From assembly GCF_049676595.1 (NCBI RefSeq), contig NZ_CP187259.1, positions 124,001-188,000 on the forward strand: a stretch of DNA of 64,000 bases, written 5' to 3'. Every line of letters begins with the position of its first letter. Position 1 is the first letter of the stretch. Made by a program: the position numbers and the translations under genes. The notes under the pieces were generated by a model that was given only the letters and a program-made list of their open reading frames with translations, did no database searches and was not told the origin of the DNA. The DNA comes from Methanocella_A sp049676595 (GTDB lineage Archaea > Halobacteriota > Methanocellia > Methanocellales > Methanocellaceae). Below are positions 24,248 through 33,381 of the stretch, in pieces.

Positions 24248-25594
24248 ATGACCAAAGTAACGAAGGACGTTGTGCTCCAGCGTGCCGAGGACCTCGGTGT
24301 CAAGTTCATCAAGCTTCAGTTCTCGGACGTGTTCGGGACGACGAAAAATGTCGCGCTGCCTGTCTCCCAGCTGGAGAAGGCTCTCGACGGCGATATCATG
24401 TTCGACGGCTCCTCCATAGAGGGCTTCGTGCGCATCGAAGAGTCTGACATGTACCTGAAGCCAGACCTAGAGACGTTCTCGCTGATCCCCTGGCAGAGCG
24501 AAGCCGGCCCGGTCGCCAGGCTGATCTGCGACGTTTACGGCTCTGACAACAAGCCTTTCCCGGGCGACCCGAGAGGCAACCTGAAGCGGATCATCAAAGA
24601 GGCGGAGCAGATGGGCTTCACCATGAACGCCGGCCCCGAGGCCGAGTTCTTCCTGTTCGAGAGGGACCAGGACGGCGCGCCCACCGTCGGAACGAGGGAC
24701 CACGGAGGCTACTTCGACCTCTCCCCGATTGACATGGGGGACGAGGTCCGGAGATCGATGGTCGTCGCGCTCGAAGGCATGGGCTTCGAGATTGAGGCTT
24801 CCCACCACGAAGTCGGCGAAGGCCAGCACGAGATCGACTTCAAGTACGCCAATGCTCTGGCGACAGCGGACAACATTGTCACTTTCAAGTTCGTAGTCCG
24901 CAAGGTCGCTATGGAGTACGGCCTGCACGCCACGTTCATGCCCAAGCCGGCGTTCGGCAAGCCCGGCTCCGGCATGCACATCCACCAGTCGCTGTTCAAG
25001 AAGGGCAAGGACGGCAAAGAGGTCAACGCGTTCTACGACGAGAACGGCAAATACCAGCTGAGCAAGACCGCGCTGAACTACATCGGCGGCCTGCTCACCC
25101 ACGCAAGGGGCTACTGTGCCATCACCAACCCGCTGGTCAACTCTTACAAGCGGCTCGTTCCCGGCTACGAGGCGCCTGTGTACATCGCCTGGTCCGAGAA
25201 GAACAGGTCCCCGCTGGTCCGCATCCCGGCCAGGAGAGGCGTCGGCACCAGGGCAGAGCTGCGCAACCCCGACCCGGCCTGCAACCCGTACCTCGCGCTG
25301 GCTGTCACCCTGAAGGCCGGCCTGGACGGCATCAAGAGGAAGCTCGACCCCGGAGCGCCGGAGAACGTCAACATCTACCACATGACCAAGGAAGAGCGCC
25401 TGCAGAGAGGCATTCGCAGCCTGCCTTCCAGCCTCTCGGAAGCGCTGGACGAGCTGGAAGCGGACGACCTCATCAAGAGCGCGCTGGGCGAGCATATCTA
25501 CGACCGGTTCATCACGGCCAAGCGCATCGAGTGGGACAACTACCGCACCAAGGTTCACCAGTGGGAACTGGACCAGTACCTGTCCATCTACTAA
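24248..25594 (+). CDS. glnA: Glutamine synthetase, type I
   Basis: 448 residues. Makes glutamine from glutamate, ammonia and ATP. Landmarks: MFDGSSIEGFVRIEESDM (about 51-68), GPEAEFFLF (about 129-137), FMPKPAFGKPGSGMHIHQS (238-256, with the ATP-site His), NPLVNSYKRLVPGYEAPVY and WSEKNRSPLVRIP. Near the place of the bacterial adenylylation loop the sequence is NIYHMTKEE rather than NLYDLP, and the short length fits the GSI-alpha type not controlled by adenylylation. Own promoter and terminator, so monocistronic. Confidence 0.97.
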   Translation: MTKVTKDVVLQRAEDLGVKFIKLQFSDVFGTTKNVALPVSQLEKALDGDIMFDGSSIEGFVRIEESDMYLKPDLETFSLIPWQSEAGPVARLICDVYGSDNKPFPGDPRGNLKRIIKEAEQMGFTMNAGPEAEFFLFERDQDGAPTVGTRDHGGYFDLSPIDMGDEVRRSMVVALEGMGFEIEASHHEVGEGQHEIDFKYANALATADNIVTFKFVVRKVAMEYGLHATFMPKPAFGKPGSGMHIHQSLFKKGKDGKEVNAFYDENGKYQLSKTALNYIGGLLTHARGYCAITNPLVNSYKRLVPGYEAPVYIAWSEKNRSPLVRIPARRGVGTRAELRNPDPACNPYLALAVTLKAGLDGIKRKLDPGAPENVNIYHMTKEERLQRGIRSLPSSLSEALDELEADDLIKSALGEHIYDRFITAKRIEWDNYRTKVHQWELDQYLSIY

Positions 25595-25627
25595 GCCGGA
25601 CTCAACGTCCTGAAGGCTCTGGTTTGA

Positions 25628-25660
25628 CGCTGCGCCATGTGCGCAGCGCCCCTTTCTTTT
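25628..25660. terminator. glnA terminator in a convergent gap
   Basis: CGCTGCGC (25628-25635) pairs perfectly with GCGCAGCG (25641-25648), followed by CCCCTTTCTTTT. The opposite gene stops at 25659, so the hairpin may serve both. Confidence 0.7.
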
Positions 25661-26183
25661 ATCGATAGCCCGCCTGCCCTACCAGCAGGTACCGGTTTCC
25701 GATCCCATCGCAGGCATACTCGATTTCCAGCACGTACCGGCCGCCACGCAGCACGACATGCTCAGCCTTGAGCACGGATGACAGGCTTCCGTCACCTCTG
25801 GACCTGAACGATACGCCTGAGTCTACAACTACCGCTTTCTTACTCCCCGCCACGGAATAGTAAATGACACCTTCGCTGCCCTCTTCGCCGGCCGCGTCGG
25901 TGCCGAGGCCGAAAAATTCGGTTGAACCGGGCAGGGAGAGCTCTGCGATCTTTGTCGCGCCGGCAGGCGACCCAGGATCCTCCAGGCACCTCGGGGCACA
26001 GGCCAGAAGTGCCCGACAGTCTGTGGCCAGCGCTTCGGCCTGTACATCGGCGGAGCCGGCGTCGATCGCAGGAGACACGCTGCCGAGTCCCGTGGCGGCG
26101 ATACCGACGATCGCCGCCGTGATTAGCAGGGTAGCGACGAACGCCACTGGCAAGGTATCCGCCCCGATCTCGTCTGATATCAT
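25659..26183 (-). CDS. Pilin-like membrane-anchored protein
   Basis: 174 residues from ATG 26183, whose ATGA overlaps the stop of the prepilin peptidase gene. The N-terminus MISDEIGADTLPVAFVATLLITAAIVGIAA is a short charged leader plus one hydrophobic helix (about 12-34), as in archaeal pilins or pseudopilins. The rest is an extracellular, beta-rich domain with two close cysteines (CRALLACAPRC). It shares the E-x-G-x-x-x-LPV pattern with the pilin-like protein at 33983. Part of a prepilin-peptidase/HerA operon, so a substrate of that peptidase is a fair inference. Confidence 0.65.
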   Translation of the reverse strand: MISDEIGADTLPVAFVATLLITAAIVGIAATGLGSVSPAIDAGSADVQAEALATDCRALLACAPRCLEDPGSPAGATKIAELSLPGSTEFFGLGTDAAGEEGSEGVIYYSVAGSKKAVVVDSGVSFRSRGDGSLSSVLKAEHVVLRGGRYVLEIEYACDGIGNRYLLVGQAGYR

Positions 26184-26665
26184 GCAAGGCCCCCGTAAAC
26201 ACCGAAGCAAGCTCCGGCGGAAAGGACGTAGGCGGCAAACAGGGAAAGGCCGAGCGGGCGGCCCCGGACATCCTTTCTGCATGCGCGCCTCGAGATGGTC
26301 CGGCAATACAGATGCCTCCCGGCCAGCAGCACTGCCAGGCACCCGGAAAAGACAGCGACAAAGCATAGGACTGGAAAACCCGGGCTGGCCAGGAGAAATA
26401 TGCCGAGACATACCTTGGCATCTCCGCCTCCCCAGCAGCCGGCAAGCCACAGCAAGTATGTCAGGGACAGGGAACCGGCAATGGTTAGCGCTGCTGTCCA
26501 CACAGGATAGCCGTACAGGCACCTTATGGACATGATTACAGCTCCTGAGAGGATAGCGGGCAGCGTGAGCCAGTTCGGAATTCTCCCGGACCTGTGGTCG
26601 ATCAAGGCGCCAGCTGCCAGTAAGATGCCGGCAGCCAGGATCAGCGCCAGATCAGTCAGCGCCAT
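26180..26665 (-). CDS. A24 family prepilin peptidase
   Basis: 161 residues, a small archaeal-type enzyme. It cleaves the leader of type IV pilin-like precursors at the membrane. The two catalytic aspartates are visible: D23 in ALIDHRSGRIPNWLTLP and the GxGD-type motif as GGGDAKVCLGIFLL (about 79-92). Five or six hydrophobic helices. It overlaps the HerA-like gene upstream by 14 bp and the pilin-like gene downstream by 4 bp, so the three are translated together. Confidence 0.85.
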   Translation of the reverse strand: MALTDLALILAAGILLAAGALIDHRSGRIPNWLTLPAILSGAVIMSIRCLYGYPVWTAALTIAGSLSLTYLLWLAGCWGGGDAKVCLGIFLLASPGFPVLCFVAVFSGCLAVLLAGRHLYCRTISRRACRKDVRGRPLGLSLFAAYVLSAGACFGVYGGLA

Positions 26666-27815
26666 AGATATCGGGCTCCCCGCCGCCGTGCAGGCTCTTC
26701 CGCTGCCTGACTTTGATCACGTGGTAAGACTCGGTAGCGTCGTCCACCACTATGGCTGCACCCCTCGTGTTCCCCAGCCTGGCCAGCGCTTCTCTGACCG
26801 GCTCTTTGACATAGAGCGGCCTGGCCCGTTCCAGGGCTTCCACGTCGTCCCTCAGTGTCAGCCGGTGACAGACGATCACGTCTGACTGGGACAGCACATC
26901 GTAGCCCAGCGCAGAAGGCCGCTGGGTGGCCAGGACCAGAGAAAGCCCGGGCTGCCGGCCCTGCCGCAGCCACTCGTTGACAAGCACCCGGCCTGCGCCA
27001 GAGCCCGGTTCCAGGAACATGTGTGCCTCGTCTATCATCATCCAGATCAGCGGCACCTCCCTCGAGCCGTTCTCACGCCGTCTGGCCCGGACGCGGATGT
27101 CGTATAATGCCCTGGCCAGCGACGCCACAGCGCAGGATTTGATCCCCGGATCGTGGCCGTAGCCGCTGAGGTCGATGACGTTGATGCTGCCCGGCTCGAG
27201 CAGGGAGGCAAAGGTAGCGTGCTGCGAAAACAGCTTCCATGAAGAGGCCATAGAGAGAAGCCCGCAGACCGCTGATCTCACCTCGGGCGAGGCACCTGAC
27301 GAGCCTATGTTGTCGATCAGCGACTCGATGCTGAACGTCTCGCTTTCCGAGATCGCGCCGGCCAGAGCAGCCCCGTGAGGGCTCAGCGGACCGATCCCGA
27401 GTAGCTCGCAATAGTCGTACACTGACAGCGAGCCTGTCGGTATCTCGAAGGGCAGCGTTCCCGCGGGCATGTCCCGGAGGAAGGGCACAGGAGCGAAAAC
27501 CCGGACATCTATGCTCCCTGTACCAGACATGCAGCCGAAGATGCCCATCGTATCTACAACGATCACCGAAAAATTCTTTCTGATAGCCTCGGGCAGGCCC
27601 GCGAACTCTTCGACCAGGACACCCATAGTGTAGGATTTACCATAGCCCCGCTTGCCACAGATCACCACTGCGTGCGGCTTCCTGACGTCCAGCAGCACGG
27701 GGGCTCCCTGAGAACCGTCGAGGGCAAGGTAGCGGCCGAGATACAGGGAAGAGCCGCTGTCCCCGGTATTGCCAAGAAGGTAGTGGCGGCCTGTGTCAAG
27801 CATACTAAATTGCAT
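26652..27815 (-). CDS. HerA/VirB4-like ATPase
   Basis: 387 residues. Walker A is VVICGKRGYGKSYTMGVL near 49-66, and the Walker B region reads PLIWMMIDEAHMFLEPG near 252-268, followed by SLVLATQRPSALGYDVLSQSDVIVCHRL, the sensor/arginine-finger part seen in HerA and DUF87 ATPases. HerA proteins act as hexameric DNA pumps in repair with NurA, or in conjugation. No NurA gene is adjacent; instead the gene heads a pilin/prepilin-peptidase operon, which is unusual. Start could be ATG 27803. Confidence 0.82.
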   Translation of the reverse strand: MQFSMLDTGRHYLLGNTGDSGSSLYLGRYLALDGSQGAPVLLDVRKPHAVVICGKRGYGKSYTMGVLVEEFAGLPEAIRKNFSVIVVDTMGIFGCMSGTGSIDVRVFAPVPFLRDMPAGTLPFEIPTGSLSVYDYCELLGIGPLSPHGAALAGAISESETFSIESLIDNIGSSGASPEVRSAVCGLLSMASSWKLFSQHATFASLLEPGSINVIDLSGYGHDPGIKSCAVASLARALYDIRVRARRRENGSREVPLIWMMIDEAHMFLEPGSGAGRVLVNEWLRQGRQPGLSLVLATQRPSALGYDVLSQSDVIVCHRLTLRDDVEALERARPLYVKEPVREALARLGNTRGAAIVVDDATESYHVIKVRQRKSLHGGGEPDIYGAD

Positions 27816-27868
27816 TGACTTGTAAATTAATAAAGCTTGCCGTTGCTACTGTAATATCAGTGCCGGAG

Positions 27869-28519
27869 TCAGCTTTTGGACGTCGTGAGGGTGCAGGTAC
27901 CCAGGTCTGCCAGCACCTCTCCGTCGGTCAGGTCAGGGAATTTCTCGTAGTAGCTGGCCACTGCGAAGGCTCCTCCCTCTTGCACTGTCAGGCAGATGAC
28001 TTCATCAGCCTCCTCTTCCAGCCTCTCCACAGAAGTCCTCGGGCTGCACGGCACCGCGACGACGACCTTTCTCGGCCCCTTTTTCTTCAGCGCCCTCACC
28101 GCGGCGATCATGGTGTACCCGGACGCCAGGCCATCGTCGACGATGATGATTGTTCGGCCTTTCGGGTCCAGCGGCGGCCCGAGCTGATATTCCCGTATCC
28201 GGCGCTGCACCTCGTCCAGCACAGCCATGACAATAGAGTCGATATGCGGCTTTTCCAGCCCGAGCTGGACGACCAGCTCCTCGTTCAGCACCACTGTGCC
28301 ATCCGGCGCCACCGCCCCGAAACCAGCCTCCGGGTTATACGGAATCGGGAGCTTTCGGGGAATGATCAGGTCCAGAGGGGCATGGAGCTTCCTCGCGATC
28401 TCGCACCCGATGGGAACGCCTCCCCGGGGAATCGCGAACACCGCCGGCCGCTCCCACTGCTCCTGACCCAGCCGATCTGCCAGCTTTTTGCCGGCGTCCT
28501 TCCGGTCCTTGAACATCAT
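27869..28519 (-). CDS. Phosphoribosyltransferase family protein
   Basis: 216 residues. The PRPP loop is GRTIIIVDDGLASGYTMIAA near 121-140. The N-terminus has FAIPRGGVPIGCEIARKL and the LIIPRKLPIPYNPEAGFGAV segment found in the type I PRT group often fused to hydrolases in bacteria. Substrate base not known. It lies 2 bp downstream of the DJ-1/PfpI gene, an association also seen in other prokaryotes, and the pair interrupts the pilus locus. Confidence 0.85.
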   Translation of the reverse strand: MMFKDRKDAGKKLADRLGQEQWERPAVFAIPRGGVPIGCEIARKLHAPLDLIIPRKLPIPYNPEAGFGAVAPDGTVVLNEELVVQLGLEKPHIDSIVMAVLDEVQRRIREYQLGPPLDPKGRTIIIVDDGLASGYTMIAAVRALKKKGPRKVVVAVPCSPRTSVERLEEEADEVICLTVQEGGAFAVASYYEKFPDLTDGEVLADLGTCTLTTSKS

Positions 28520-28521
28520 AC

Positions 28522-29085
28522 CTATGCCCTTGCCATCTCCGACGCGGTCATGCTCTTCCCGGGCGACATCGCCTGGATGATCGCGTCGCAGAAGAACCCC
28601 AGGTCCGACGGCTGCCGGGAGAAGATGTACTGCTGGCTGGTGACCACCGGCTTATCGATGTACTTTGCCCCGGCGTCCTCCATGTCCACTCTGAGAGATT
28701 TCCAGGCGGTCGCGTCCTTGCCTTTCAGGAGGCGGGCGGTGATCAGTATCTGCGGGCCGTGGCAGACCGCCGCGATAGTTTTCCCGGTCCTGTCGAAGTC
28801 CTGCACGAACTTGATTACCTCGGGGTAGATGCGAATGTGGTCCGGGCTCTGCCCGCCCGGGATGACCAGCGCGTCGAACTCGTCCGGCCTCAGGTCCCTG
28901 ATCGCTGCCTCGGTGGTGGCCGGCACCCCGTGTTTTCCCTTCAGCGTCTGCCCCTTCTCGATACCGGCCAGCGTCACGTCGGCACACGCCTCGTACCTGA
29001 AGCGGTACAGCGGGTATATGAGCTCCGAGTCCTCGAACCCGTCGCCGGCTATCATAACGATCTTCCTGCCCTTTAGCTCGTTCAT
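28522..29085 (-). CDS. DJ-1/PfpI family protein
   Basis: 187 residues. The nucleophile elbow is AAVCHGPQIL with the Cys near residue 105 and the adjacent His. E18 in GDGFEDSELIYPLYR is the conserved acid near the Cys. Proteins of this family act as glyoxalase III/deglycase-like enzymes, chaperones or proteases. Upstream partner of the phosphoribosyltransferase gene (stop and start 2 bp apart), so one operon. Confidence 0.87.
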   Translation of the reverse strand: MNELKGRKIVMIAGDGFEDSELIYPLYRFRYEACADVTLAGIEKGQTLKGKHGVPATTEAAIRDLRPDEFDALVIPGGQSPDHIRIYPEVIKFVQDFDRTGKTIAAVCHGPQILITARLLKGKDATAWKSLRVDMEDAGAKYIDKPVVTSQQYIFSRQPSDLGFFCDAIIQAMSPGKSMTASEMARA

Positions 29086-29197
29086 CTCTTCACCTGATCA
29101 GAGTTTCAGCCGCGGGTACTTGAAGAGTCCCGGCGTTATGCGCGCCTGCAAACGTATTTATTCCTTGATAGACACTTATTTACAATCTGGTGTAAAT

Positions 29198-31432
29198 ATG
29201 TTCGACGGTGGTCTGCTTTTAAGGCAAATACTGGGCCTGGCCGGGGCCGAAGATGGCAAAAGCCCTGCCTGTGAAGCCCGGGCCAGGACGGGCACGGCAG
29301 GCACGGAGCTGATCGTCGACTGCTCCCGGTGCAAAGGCCGGTCGTCGATGAACGATCCGGCATGCAGGGAAGGTATCCTCAAATCGCTCGCCGGGAAAGG
29401 AGGCATCCGGCGCCTGCAGCTGGAGCGGGACTTTGTCAGGGAATACGCTCACGAGCCTCTCGATGCCATCCTCCGGATGGCCACATTCTGCGAGGACGTC
29501 CGGCTTCATGCCTCAGCTTTTGCCACGTACGGGTGCGGCCGGTGCGACCCCGGGCGGGAGAACGAGGTTCGGAGGATATCGGCGCTGGCATACCGTGACC
29601 CCCTGGACGCTGCCCTGGAGATCAAAAGCCTCTACTCCGAAAGTTTCGAGGCAGGCAGGACAGGGCAGTGCAGCTCCTGCATCGACCGCTATGCGGCCTT
29701 TACGGGCGACCTGGCCATCCTGGCCAGGGAAATCGAGGACGTCAGCTATTCGAGGATCGTGCCTTACATCCGGCCCCGGTTCTCCAGGTCCCGCATTCTC
29801 TCGGAACCCCCTGAAGGCTCTGCCTTCCTGCGGTCCTACGAAGTGGAAGGAGGAGACGGCCTGTCTCCCCTGCTGCAGGTCTCACTGTACCGGCTGCCCG
29901 ACAGCCTGGAAAAGCTGTACTTCATAGTGCCGTGGGAGTACGCGGTGGGCAAAGAGGACCTGTCGGTGATCGTGGCCGGGAGAGAACGGCTGCTCAAGCG
30001 CCGGCCTTACGACGACGGGTTCATGGATCCGGGCGGAGCACGGGCATTCTTTACCCGGCAGGCGAGGGAGGCCATTGTAGAGGCGGCCAGGGAAGCCGGC
30101 ATATACCTGGACAGGCCGAGGCTGGAGAGGCTGTCGAGGTCTTTTGTCAAGTACACGTCCGGGCTGGGCATCATCGAAGACCTGCTCGGCGACCCCCACA
30201 TCCAGGACGTCTATGTAAACGCCCCAGTGGGGATGACTCCGCTGCACGTGGTCGTAGACGGGGAGGAGTGCACCAGTAACGTGTACCTCTCCGAAAGCGA
30301 CGTGGACTCTATGATCTCCAGGCTGAGGGCAATATCGGGCAGGCCGTTCTCCGAGGCCAGTCCAGTGCTGGACATGGACCTGGGCGAGTTCCACACCAGA
30401 GTATCGGCTATCGGGAGCCCGCTCACCCGAGGCCTTGCCTACGCTTTCCGCCGGCATAAAAAGACGCCCTGGACGCTGCCCCAGCTGGTCAGCAGGAGGA
30501 TGCTGTCGCCGTATGCTGCCGGACTGCTGTCAGTGCTGGTGGACGGCCAGGCCTCGATGCTGATCACCGGCTCCCGGGGCGCGGGCAAGACGTCGCTGCT
30601 CACCGCCCTCATGCTGGAGATAGCCCGCAGCTACCGTATCCTGGCCATCGAGGACACCCCCGAGCTGCCGATCGAGGACATGCAGAGGTACGGGTGGAAA
30701 GTGCAGGGTATCGGCACCAGAGCGGCAGTATCAGGCTCTGAAGCCGAGTTCCAGGCCTCCGATGCTTTGAGAGCTACGCTGAGGCTGGGTGACTCGGCCA
30801 TCGTCCTGGGGGAGGTGAGAGGCGCGGAAGCTCGCTCGTTGTACGAGGCGATGCGGGTCGGGGCGTCGGGAAACTCGGTGATGGGCACCATCCACGGCGC
30901 CTCCTGCAAGGACGTATTCGAGCGGGTGGTCCACGATATCGGAGTGCAGCCGGCGTCCTTCCGGGCCACCGACGTGGTCGCCGTCTGCTCCACAGTCCGG
31001 CCGGGAGGCAGCGTCATACGGGAGAGAAGGGTAACCCAGGTGGCGGAGATCGTCAAAAGTGCCGGGGACGACGACCCTGAAAGCGCTTTCAACGATCTCC
31101 TTGTGTATGGCGCTGACAGGGACACGCTGAGCCCTGCCGATCGAATAGACACCGGCCGATCAGAGGCACTGCAGGCCATAGCTGTCCGGTGGGGCCTCTC
31201 TCTGGCGGAAATCTGCGCCTGCGTGACAGCCAGGGGTGAACTGATGAGAGCCGTAGCCGCCGGAGGAGCCGTCCGGCCGGATGTCATGGAGGCCCCGATG
31301 TACGCCCGCTGCATGGATAAGTACCGGGCCTGCTGCGAAGCCGTCCGCAGAGAGCGAGGCACGACCGATTATGATCAAGCGCTGGCCTCGTGGCGGCAAT
31401 GGCTGAGCACCGCGGGCCGGGAGAGCCGATGA
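29198..31432 (+). CDS. TadA/VirB11-like type IV pilus assembly ATPase
   Basis: 744 residues from ATG 29198. The C-terminal half is the secretion ATPase: Walker A ITGSRGAGKTSLL (about 456-468), the Asp box IEDTPELPIED, Walker B AIVLGEVRGAEA (about 535-546) and the His box GTIHG. The N-terminal 220 residues carry three CxxC pairs (CSRC near 42, CGRC near 113, CSSC near 158), possibly a metal-binding adaptor. An AT-rich promoter (TTATTTACAATC) precedes it. It overlaps the TadC gene by ATGA. Longer upstream frames run over the divergent DJ-1 gene and are not used. Confidence 0.9.
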   Translation: MFDGGLLLRQILGLAGAEDGKSPACEARARTGTAGTELIVDCSRCKGRSSMNDPACREGILKSLAGKGGIRRLQLERDFVREYAHEPLDAILRMATFCEDVRLHASAFATYGCGRCDPGRENEVRRISALAYRDPLDAALEIKSLYSESFEAGRTGQCSSCIDRYAAFTGDLAILAREIEDVSYSRIVPYIRPRFSRSRILSEPPEGSAFLRSYEVEGGDGLSPLLQVSLYRLPDSLEKLYFIVPWEYAVGKEDLSVIVAGRERLLKRRPYDDGFMDPGGARAFFTRQAREAIVEAAREAGIYLDRPRLERLSRSFVKYTSGLGIIEDLLGDPHIQDVYVNAPVGMTPLHVVVDGEECTSNVYLSESDVDSMISRLRAISGRPFSEASPVLDMDLGEFHTRVSAIGSPLTRGLAYAFRRHKKTPWTLPQLVSRRMLSPYAAGLLSVLVDGQASMLITGSRGAGKTSLLTALMLEIARSYRILAIEDTPELPIEDMQRYGWKVQGIGTRAAVSGSEAEFQASDALRATLRLGDSAIVLGEVRGAEARSLYEAMRVGASGNSVMGTIHGASCKDVFERVVHDIGVQPASFRATDVVAVCSTVRPGGSVIRERRVTQVAEIVKSAGDDDPESAFNDLLVYGADRDTLSPADRIDTGRSEALQAIAVRWGLSLAEICACVTARGELMRAVAAGGAVRPDVMEAPMYARCMDKYRACCEAVRRERGTTDYDQALASWRQWLSTAGRESR

Positions 31433-33324
31433 ACTCGACGCCCGGGCTGTTTCCCCGGGCTTGCAGGACGTCGTACCGCCTGCTAAGCCGGGCCATCGGC
31501 AAGCAACATCTGGGCGACTACGCGAGGGCCGCCACCAGCCGGGAGATGGCCGAGGCGCTCGCTTTTACCGGCATGGAGACCGAGGCAGTAGAGGTTCTGT
31601 CGCTGGCGATCGTGATGGCGATCGCCTCGTTCACAATAATACTGGGCGCCGGCCTGGCGGCGTTTGGGACAGGAATGCTGGACAACGTGACCGCCGGGAT
31701 TCTCGTCGCCTGTGCAGGGATAGTCCCGGTGGTGACCTTCGTCTTCGTGGGAGAGTACCCGAAGAGGCAGGCCTACTACATGCGGGTCCACTCCCTGGGC
31801 GATATGCCGGAAGTGGTCAGCTACATCGTCATGGCCATGAAGCTCAACCCCAACATGGAACGGTCGCTGCGGTTCACCGTGAAGAACTCAGGCAGGCAGC
31901 TGGCCCGGGACATCCGAAAGCTCATGTGGGACCTGCAAATCCGGGCCTACGACGGCATGGACGACGCGCTGGAGGCGCTGGCAGGGCAGAACGGAGGAGG
32001 GTTCAGCGACCACTTCAAGCGGTCCCTGTTCATCATCAAAAGCTCTGCAGGCGAGCGGGAAGTAGCGATGCGCACCATCTCCCTCAACCGGGCACTCCAG
32101 GTAGTGCTGGACGGCACCCGCTCCCTGATGAGCTCATTCTCCTCGACGCTCCATGCCCCGACGCTCATCCTGTACTCCATCTTCGTCATGGTACCCCTCG
32201 CGCTGGTGGCCATGCTGCCGGCAGCGGCCGTCGTGGGCGTCAGGGTGAACGCCGTACAGCTCTTTCTCCTGTACGTCCTGGCTTTTCCCCTCGTGACGCT
32301 GGCGTACGCCCACAGCATCCTGATGAAGCGGCCTGCGGCCTTCGCCCCGCCCGAAATCCCGGACGATCACCCCGAGGTAGCTCGCACCCCGAGGTGGACG
32401 TGGGCACTAATAGGACTTGGCGCCGGGGCGGGCATCGCCAGCCTCTCGCTCCTCGTTCCGGCCGAAGCCCTGCCCTTTCCCGGCACTACGTTCATCCTGT
32501 GGGGCATCACCGCAACCATATCGATCTACTGCTACTGCGCCTACCGGCCATACAAGCTCATCAGGGACAGGATTGTTGCCATGGAAGGGGAATTTGCCGA
32601 CTCGCTGTTCGTGCTCGGCCGGCGCATATCCGAGGGCCGGTCCCCCGAAGAGGCGTTCGCCTACACGGCCAGAATAGTGACCGGCACGACGATCGGCAAA
32701 GCATACGCCCGGGCAGCTTACAACATCCGGTGCCTGCGTACGACGCTGAGCGAAGCCGTGCTCGACCCCGACTACGGGGCCTTCTCCGACGTCTACTCCG
32801 ACAGGATTCGGGCAACTATCAACATGCTGATAGAAACTTCAGGCATGAGCGGCGAAGTTGCAGGCACCTCAGTCATCGTGTTAGCAGATCACCTCAAAGA
32901 GCTGCAGGCCATCGAGCAGGAGGTAAGGAAGATGCTGTTCACCATGACCAGCATGCTGCGGACGACCTGCATCGCCTTCGCCCCCTTCATCGGAGGCGTC
33001 ACCCTCGCCCTCTCCGGTGCGGTAACCGCAGTCATCGCCGAAACTGCCATGGATCTCCAAAGCATGCCCGAAGCGGCAAAGGCTTACTTCCCGATGGTGC
33101 CCCAGCTTACTGCGCCATTAGTATCCGCAGACGAGTTCATGCTCATCATCGGCCTCTACATCGTGCTCCTCGTGATCATCCTCCTGAGATTCGTCAGCGG
33201 CATCGAGAACGGCGACGATGAGTACGAGTTCATGTACAGCGTGGGGACGACACTGCCCTTCTCGGTAGCCGTATTCACGCTTACAACGGTAGTGTCTGGC
33301 ATTATGTTCAGCGGGATGATGTGA
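31429..33324 (+). CDS. TadC-like type II/IV secretion membrane protein (T2SF, duplicated)
   Basis: 631 residues from the ATG in the ATGA overlap with the ATPase gene. Two T2SF-type cytoplasmic domains alternate with transmembrane clusters (about 58-105, 228-300, 328-375, 500-545, 560-630). YIVMAMKLNPNMERSLRFT and the related FVLGRRISEGRSPEEAFAY/FETSGMSGEV-type stretches mark the two halves. It is the inner-membrane platform that works with TadA to assemble or retract pilins. The double-domain archaeal form is typical. Confidence 0.87.
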   Translation: MNSTPGLFPRACRTSYRLLSRAIGKQHLGDYARAATSREMAEALAFTGMETEAVEVLSLAIVMAIASFTIILGAGLAAFGTGMLDNVTAGILVACAGIVPVVTFVFVGEYPKRQAYYMRVHSLGDMPEVVSYIVMAMKLNPNMERSLRFTVKNSGRQLARDIRKLMWDLQIRAYDGMDDALEALAGQNGGGFSDHFKRSLFIIKSSAGEREVAMRTISLNRALQVVLDGTRSLMSSFSSTLHAPTLILYSIFVMVPLALVAMLPAAAVVGVRVNAVQLFLLYVLAFPLVTLAYAHSILMKRPAAFAPPEIPDDHPEVARTPRWTWALIGLGAGAGIASLSLLVPAEALPFPGTTFILWGITATISIYCYCAYRPYKLIRDRIVAMEGEFADSLFVLGRRISEGRSPEEAFAYTARIVTGTTIGKAYARAAYNIRCLRTTLSEAVLDPDYGAFSDVYSDRIRATINMLIETSGMSGEVAGTSVIVLADHLKELQAIEQEVRKMLFTMTSMLRTTCIAFAPFIGGVTLALSGAVTAVIAETAMDLQSMPEAAKAYFPMVPQLTAPLVSADEFMLIIGLYIVLLVIILLRFVSGIENGDDEYEFMYSVGTTLPFSVAVFTLTTVVSGIMFSGMM

Positions 33325-33381
33325 CAAGAGTATCCCTATTATATGCATTTCTGGTTGCTCATGTGGCGTGTGACAGCAAGA

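Noticed and set aside
24467..25558. 363-residue reverse-strand frame across glnA
   Set aside because: Shadow of glnA; no promoter, RBS or motif.
31461..33221. 586-residue second forward frame inside tadC
   Set aside because: Arg/Pro/His-rich composition typical of a shifted frame; tadC itself has hydrophobic helices and T2SF motifs.
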